Source: Bacteroidales bacterium
GTDB taxonomy: Bacteria; Bacteroidota; Bacteroidia; Bacteroidales; Muribaculaceae
Reading direction: 5' to 3'
Length of the DNA stretch: 64,000 nucleotides
NCBI GenBank assembly: GCA_003150235.1
Contig: QAMW01000003.1
Coordinates: 182,986 to 246,985, forward strand
Shown here: positions 61,985 through 64,000 of the stretch, piece by piece
Layout of the letters: every line of letters starts with the position of its first letter
Position numbering within the stretch: the stretch's first letter is position 1
The notes under the pieces: generated by a model
Database searches by the model: none
Seen by the model: only the letters and a program-made list of their open reading frames with translations
Told to the model about the DNA's origin: nothing
Translations under genes and position numbers: made by a program

Positions 61985-62445
61985 CATTGTCATCATACAC
62001 GCTTGTCGACCTTTATTATCATCAACTCTTTTTATTTTTAAAGGAAAATTTTTTAAGAAAATCTCCTTTATGGTTATTATAATAGCTGTTGATAGCTATT
62101 ATAAGTTTTTACGAGTTTTCTTGCATATTAAGTTATTGATGTACGGTCAACATTTAAGTATAGTTTATTAACATATAAAATAGTTGAATTTCAGAGTATT
62201 GTGATGTTTATTCACATACAGTTGATAACTGCCTGTGTAAATAAATTTATTACATGCCGTATATTGATAACTATAGGTTTTGCAGTTGATATCTGCTTCA
62301 AATCTATGTTATAATTAATTTGTTGATGATGATTGACAGGTGTTATAAAGAGTCATCGCCAATTATCCAAATTTATTTATCAAAATCTGTTTGAGAGTTA
62401 TCTTTATTTGTCAACATAGTTGTTAACAGTTTGCAGTAGGGAGTT
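61985..62445. other. AT-rich block with TTGATA iterons and DnaA-box-like sites (candidate origin or regulatory region)
   Basis: About 460 bp, far richer in AT than the rest of the window and without a convincing gene. It holds a perfect 11-bp stem (62077-62104, loop GTTGAT), four TTGATA cores (about 62089, 62222, 62264, 62286) three of which sit in small palindromes, one exact TTATNCACA (62208-62216) and two one-mismatch versions (62165-62173, 62363-62371). This could be a replication origin, a partition site or a divergent regulatory region; none is proven. Confidence 0.35.
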
Positions 62446-62541
62446 GTCAGTCAGATGGGGTCGTTAAAGGTTAAGGAGCTGCTTTGTGCCGACAACAGAA
62501 AACCGACAACTTTTTCCCGTTAGGGGATAATCTCTATATAG

Positions 62542-62733
62542 CCGTCGGTATCGCTACGCTCAACCGACGGAAAGCGAATCAAAGTGCGGATGTTTCCGTA
62601 AGGAATCATCATGGGGCAAGATTGATGATTCCCTGTCGGGAAACATTAATAACTGGAGCAACTGCTCCGGGGGTATCGCTACGCTCAACCGCCCGGCTAC
62701 ATACAGATGATGCCCTGCGGGCAACATAAACTC
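62542..62733. repeat. Hairpin mosaic related to the 15471-16331 array
   Basis: Shares CCGTCGG/CCGACGG around TATCGCTACGCTCAA (62542-62570), the ATCATCA/TGATGAT pair, a second TATCGCTACGCTCAACCG hairpin and the TGCCC/GGGCA end with the tandem array, but with different joints. A long frame crosses it without protein similarity. Confidence 0.65.
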
Positions 62734-62881
62734 CAAATATATTTGTACGTTCTGACATTTTGTCTTTTTGTATCTTTGACTGAAATGTGAAAACTTTCAC
62801 ACGTAATTGTTAAATATTTAATTTATATGGAGAAAATGTGTCATTATGAATGAAAAATATATAAATATTGAAATTTTTGTA

Positions 62882-62889
62882 TATATTTG
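62882..62889 (+). promoter_or_regulatory. -7 promoter box (TATATTTG) for the secreted-protein gene
   Basis: Exact TAnnTTTG, 41 bp before the ATG at 62931. Confidence 0.6.
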
Positions 62890-62930
62890 CGAGTATAAGC
62901 AAATATAAATGGAAAATTAAAATTTTGCGT

Positions 62931-63701
62931 ATGAAAAAACTTTACTCATTTTTGGCTTCAGCCCTTGTTGCCGTCGGCGTAAATGCCGCCATGCCGGCAA
63001 AGGTTGCTGCTGACAAGGTAAGTAGTGTCGCACAAGGCGATATTACTAATGTGACTCCGCTCAAGGTCAATATGACCAAGGCGGAAGGTATGCAAGTTAA
63101 AAAGCATACAAGTGTTAATCCCTTAATTTTTAAGGAGAAAAAAGGTGCCTCCAAGGTTAACAAAGTTCTTTCCGATGGTGGAATGGAGTGGCAGACATTG
63201 GGTGAGGCTGATTTTTATGACGCTATCAGTGTAGCACCGCTTAGTGATTGGGGTGTTGAAAGACCTGTATATAAAGTTGAGATTCAAGAATCGCAGGCAC
63301 AGCCCGGTTACTATCGTCTTGTAAATATTCAGAAAAACAATCCTTTAGTTGGAGAGGATTCCAATCTGTCTCTTTTCGATCCAGAAGGTGACTCTTACAT
63401 GACTTTCAATACTATTGATTATCCCGGAGTACCTTTGTTGAGCGATAGTGAATGTGAATACAATCTTCTTGATCCTCTGAATATGGAAGAAAAATATGTT
63501 ATTTCTCAATATATTGCTTCTGAAGAACACATGGGATCAGCTGAAGATGGTGTTATCATATTCCCTGCCGGTTCTCTAATGATTGGTATGGGAATTGATC
63601 CTTATGAGGGTCTTGATATTGATGAGAATGATAATACCATTATTAAGGAAGGATTTGAAGAAAGAGACTGTCTAACAAGTTTGGGCAGTCTCTTTTTATA
63701 G
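62931..63701 (+). CDS. Secreted protein of unknown function, 3' end fused to a terminator
   Basis: 256 residues with a signal peptide (MKKLYSFLASALVAVGVNAA). The body (EWQTLGEADFYDAISVAPLSDW, VYKVEIQESQAQPGYYRLVNI) resembles the N-terminal part of larger exported Bacteroidales proteins, and the sequence ends abruptly. The last ~13 codons are written by the terminator hairpin at 63661-63697 and the stop lies at its T-run, so this may be a truncated gene whose natural stop was lost. An IS1182-type element begins about 20 bp downstream. Confidence 0.65.
   Translation: MKKLYSFLASALVAVGVNAAMPAKVAADKVSSVAQGDITNVTPLKVNMTKAEGMQVKKHTSVNPLIFKEKKGASKVNKVLSDGGMEWQTLGEADFYDAISVAPLSDWGVERPVYKVEIQESQAQPGYYRLVNIQKNNPLVGEDSNLSLFDPEGDSYMTFNTIDYPGVPLLSDSECEYNLLDPLNMEEKYVISQYIASEEHMGSAEDGVIIFPAGSLMIGMGIDPYEGLDIDENDNTIIKEGFEERDCLTSLGSLFL
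63661..63697 (+). terminator. Intrinsic terminator overlapping the 3' end of the secreted-protein gene
   Basis: Stem AAAGAGACTG/CAGTCTCTTT, 15-nt loop, then further T residues. It lies inside the reading frame, whose TAG is at 63699-63701. Confidence 0.75.
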
Positions 63702-63720
63702 TCTAAACAGGTAAAAAAAT

Positions 63721-63755
63721 AAGGCTTTCATGCTGAAATTCAGTGCGAAAGCCTT
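63721..63755. repeat. Inverted repeat at the left end of the IS element
   Basis: Arms AAGGCTTTC/GAAAGCCTT with an inner CTGAA/TTCAG pair. It probably marks the left end of the IS and blocks transcription from outside. Confidence 0.6.
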
Positions 63756-63776
63756 TGTTATGTCATAGATTTTCAG

Positions 63777-63784
63777 TATATTTG
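63777..63784 (+). promoter_or_regulatory. -7 promoter box (TATATTTG) for the transposase
   Basis: Exact TAnnTTTG, 35 bp before the transposase ATG. Confidence 0.55.
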
Positions 63785-63819
63785 TGTTGCGAATAAATCA
63801 CTAATAATCAAAACATAAC

Positions 63820-64000
63820 ATGGCAAAGTTAGCGATAAAATCTGACAATAGGAAACAAAATCTACTTCTTCCGCCATCGCTGGATGAACTCGTGCCCGAA
63901 AACCACATGGTGAGGGTTGTCGATGCGGTCATAGACCGTCTTGACATCAGCGATATCCTCTCGACCTACCGGGGCGGGGGCAACAGTGCCTTTAATCCCA
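63820..64000 (+). CDS. IS1182-family-type transposase, N-terminus only
   Basis: 60 codons are present before the window ends: MAKLAIKSDNRKQNLLLPPS, then LDELVPENHMVRVVDAVIDRLDIS and STYRGGGNSAFNP. The segment LDELVPENHMVRVVDAVID is the typical opening of IS1182/IS5-group (DUF772) transposases. An inverted repeat and promoter precede it. The catalytic DDE region is off the right edge, so integrity cannot be judged. Confidence 0.88.
   Translation, partial: MAKLAIKSDNRKQNLLLPPSLDELVPENHMVRVVDAVIDRLDISDILSTYRGGGNSAFNP

Noticed and set aside
62484..62729. Open frame across the hairpin mosaic
   Set aside because: Same repeat-derived peptide as in the array; no protein family features.

Overview
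The window is a 64 kb piece of a Bacteroidales chromosome, most likely from a Muribaculaceae-type gut bacterium; the family level is my inference. The evidence is repeated Bacteroidetes promoter -7 boxes (TAnnTTTG, three with TTTG exactly 20 bp upstream), almost no Shine-Dalgarno signals, a PorZ-like type IX secretion protein, a DUF2723 giant membrane protein, a pdxJ-exbB-exbD-tonB cluster, GH51/GH43 arabinan-type glycosidases, and coding DNA near 50% GC. I found no rRNA, tRNA or CRISPR array.

Layout. 1-11125: mnmG (partial) and ybeY, an SpmA/SpmB-like transporter, an alkD / glycosyltransferase / LPS-kinase run, a RAYT transposase with an extra C-terminal domain, comM, an MBL hydrolase coupled to an RsmI-like methylase, and amtB. 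11126-16846: repeat-rich DNA around carB, with a 282-bp multi-hairpin element flanked by an 11-bp direct repeat, a broken ATPase gene, and a tandem hairpin array ending in a second copy of the element. 16847-22981: a secreted GH51-GH43 fusion, a secreted adhesin-like protein, and two REP-pair (BIME-like) repeats. 22982-33135: a YgjP-type peptidase, nadK and a CBS protein, divergent from a seven-gene run pdxJ-exbB-exbD-tonB-DUF2723-deacetylase-queG. 33132-37130: pfkA, a DUF4143-type ATPase, a third copy of the multi-hairpin element, and recA. 37448-43347: cysE, an RlmL-like methylase, purD, a membrane protein and pdxB, tightly packed. 43383-49537: a secreted GH43 and a MACPF lipoprotein (possible bacteriocidal toxin) divergent from an unusual lipid-anchored TPR / one-TM / HTH regulator. 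49550-61797: an LPG-synthase-type membrane protein, an AraC regulator, a SpoU methylase, a nucleoside kinase, a PorZ-like protein, rdgB, leuS and nadA. 61798-64000: an AT-rich block with TTGATA iterons and a DnaA-box-like site, another hairpin mosaic, a secreted protein, and the start of an IS1182-type element.

Together the genes are mostly core metabolism (pyridoxal phosphate: pdxJ and pdxB; NAD(P): nadA and nadK; pyrimidine and purine: carB and purD; cysteine: cysE), envelope energisation and glycan use. The most unusual content is non-coding: at least six families of structured or periodic intergenic repeats. Two carry copy-to-copy base changes that keep pairing, and one resembles REP/BIME elements that the resident RAYT could move. 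The best protein candidate for a little-described system is the MACPF lipoprotein with its divergent membrane-spanning regulator.
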